Origin: Actinomycetales bacterium
GTDB lineage: Bacteria > Actinomycetota > Actinomycetes > Actinomycetales > Dermatophilaceae
Direction of reading: 5' to 3'
NCBI GenBank assembly: GCA_016715285.1
Contig: JADKAO010000012.1
Span: 1-23,635 of the forward strand
Length of the DNA: 23,635 bases
Shown here: one piece after another, positions 22,697 to 23,635 of the stretch
Layout of the letters: every line of letters starts with the position of its first letter
Position numbering within the stretch: the first letter of the stretch is position 1
Program-made: the position numbers and the translations under genes
The notes under the pieces: model-generated
Told to the model about the DNA's origin: nothing
The model's database searches: none
Seen by the model: only the letters and a program-made list of their open reading frames with translations

Positions 22697-23635
22697 ATGT
22701 CGCCGCTGAGGGTGTCTTCCCGGCAGCGGTCGCCCAAGGGGCGCACCCGTCGGAGGATTTCATGGCGTTTCCGACGCAAGCGCTGGGCGACTGTGGGGGC
22801 CGTCGCGTTGGCCGCTGCCGGTGGCATTTTCCGTCCAGTGCGGCTTTCGCCGATGACGACGCGCCCCGCCACCACGGCGACCCGCCGGCCAAGGCAAGGG
22901 GCCGTTCACGACGGTGCAGTTGCTGTCATTCAACGACTATCACGGGCATCTCGAGGACCGATGGGCCGCTCACGGGCCCAAGACCCGGCGCAAACCCTGT
23001 GGGAGGCGTCGAGACCTCGCGACGAACTTCGCCGCCCTTCGCGCCAAAGTCGGCAAGAAGAGCTCCCTGACGGTGCGCTGCTGGGGACTCATCGGTGGCT
23101 CTCCGTTCCTGTCCAGGATGTTCCTGACGAACCGTCGGTCGAGTCACCCAACGCGCTCGGCCTCGATGTGAGCAGTATCGGCAACCACGACCTCGATGAG
23201 GGCACAGCGAGTTGCTGCGCATGCAGAAGGGTGGCTGCCACCCGGTCGAGGGTCCTGCCCCGGACGCACCGTACACCGGCGCGAAGTTCCACCGGCTTGC
23301 CGCCAACGTGATTCGCAAGGACAACGGCAGAGGCCGCCTCCCGGCGACGAGCATCAAGGAAGTCAATGGGGAAAAGATCGGCTTCCATCGGGATGACCCT
23401 CAAGGCCACGCCAACGCTCGCGTCAGCCCTGCGGGTGTAGCCACGGTCGACGCGCAGGACGAGGTCGAGACCGCCAACCGCCAGGCCGTGCGGCTCAGGA
23501 AAGAGGGCGTGAAGGCGATTGTCGTCCTCATCCACGAAGGTGGCTACCAGACCGGGGAGTTCGGCCAGTGCCTGGGCATCTCGGAGCCCATCTATGGCAT
23601 CGCGAGCAAGATGAGCCCCGAGATCGACATGATCA
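22697..23635 (+). CDS. Secreted 5'-nucleotidase/UshA-like metallophosphoesterase (3'-partial, frameshifted)
   Basis: Extracytoplasmic calcineurin-like phosphoesterase that removes phosphate from nucleotides or related esters. ATG 22697, after GGGAGGGAG, gives a positively charged start MSPLRVSSRQRSPKGRTRRR and then WATVGAVALAAAG, a likely signal peptide or anchor. The catalytic domain appears in pieces: VQLLSFNDYHGHLE (metal-binding D-x-x-H, about 22918-22958), FAALRAKVGKKSSLTV, LIGGSPFLS, EPSVESPNALGLDVSSIGNH with DLDEG (GNHD metal motif, about 23130-23200), AKFHRLAANVIRKDNG, SIKEVNGEKIGF, VETANRQAVRLRKEGVKAIV and VLIHEGGYQTGEFGQC (His metal ligand). It runs off the end of the window before the C-terminal substrate-binding domain. 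At least five frame changes. Substrate not determinable. Confidence 0.88.

Noticed and set aside
1..23635. Mobile element, phage, CRISPR or RNA gene
   Set aside because: No transposase or integrase motifs, terminal repeats, repeat-spacer pattern or tRNA-like cloverleaf seen. The dispersed octamer is too short and too evenly spread to be an element end.

Overview
The window is high-GC DNA (roughly two-thirds G+C by eye) from an actinobacterium. The strongest clue is gene order. A DNA-3-methyladenine glycosylase, a DUF3117 protein, an O-methyltransferase, then sigE, its anti-sigma gene, htrA and tatB, then mrp, a DUF1003 membrane protein and a CBS/MgtE-N protein follow the order I recall for Mycobacterium tuberculosis Rv1210 to Rv1232c. 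Protein flavour suggests Micrococcales, perhaps the Intrasporangiaceae/Dermatophilaceae group (Janibacter, Phycicoccus, Tetrasphaera relatives); that placement is inference.

Layout. 1-2.6 kb: 5'-truncated tag, a PIG-V-type GT-C mannosyltransferase, and an enoyl-CoA hydratase/isomerase on the minus strand. 2.8-10.1 kb: the envelope-stress block. DUF3117 is followed by a strong bidirectional terminator and a convergent O-methyltransferase. Then comes the overlapping sigE-rseA-htrA-tatB operon behind an ECF-type promoter, and on the minus strand mrp, DUF1003 and CBS/MgtE-N. 10.2-14.9 kb: two overlapping CitE/HpcH-type CoA-ester lyases, a membrane protein-GntR (YtrA-like) operon behind a large inverted-repeat operator, and an acyl-CoA dehydrogenase. 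The lyases and dehydrogenase could serve the ethylmalonyl-CoA pathway. 14.9-17.1 kb: a CPBP (CAAX-type) membrane protease divergent from a TetR regulator, then an ArsR-type helix-turn-helix domain in frame with an SRPBCC domain on the minus strand. 17.3-20.8 kb: a MoxR/DUF58/DUF4129-type operon with stop-start overlaps. 20.8-23.6 kb: a second TetR regulator, a conserved membrane protein, a general-stress-protein-17M-like protein and the start of a secreted 5'-nucleotidase.

Two features dominate the hunt. First, the exact octamer GTATGCCG (either strand) occurs 29 times by hand count, where composition predicts about one. It lies in coding and non-coding DNA on both strands and looks like a genome-wide signature word comparable to HIP1 or DNA-uptake sequences. 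Second, most genes, including housekeeping ones, carry frameshifts. Those I could resolve to a base are mostly one-base losses from G or C runs, which points to uncorrected long-read errors rather than gene decay. Only about 5.65-6.95 kb and 10.2-12.2 kb read cleanly. CDS entries marked frameshifted therefore give the span of the intended gene, not one open frame. No tRNA, rRNA, CRISPR array, insertion sequence or phage gene was seen.
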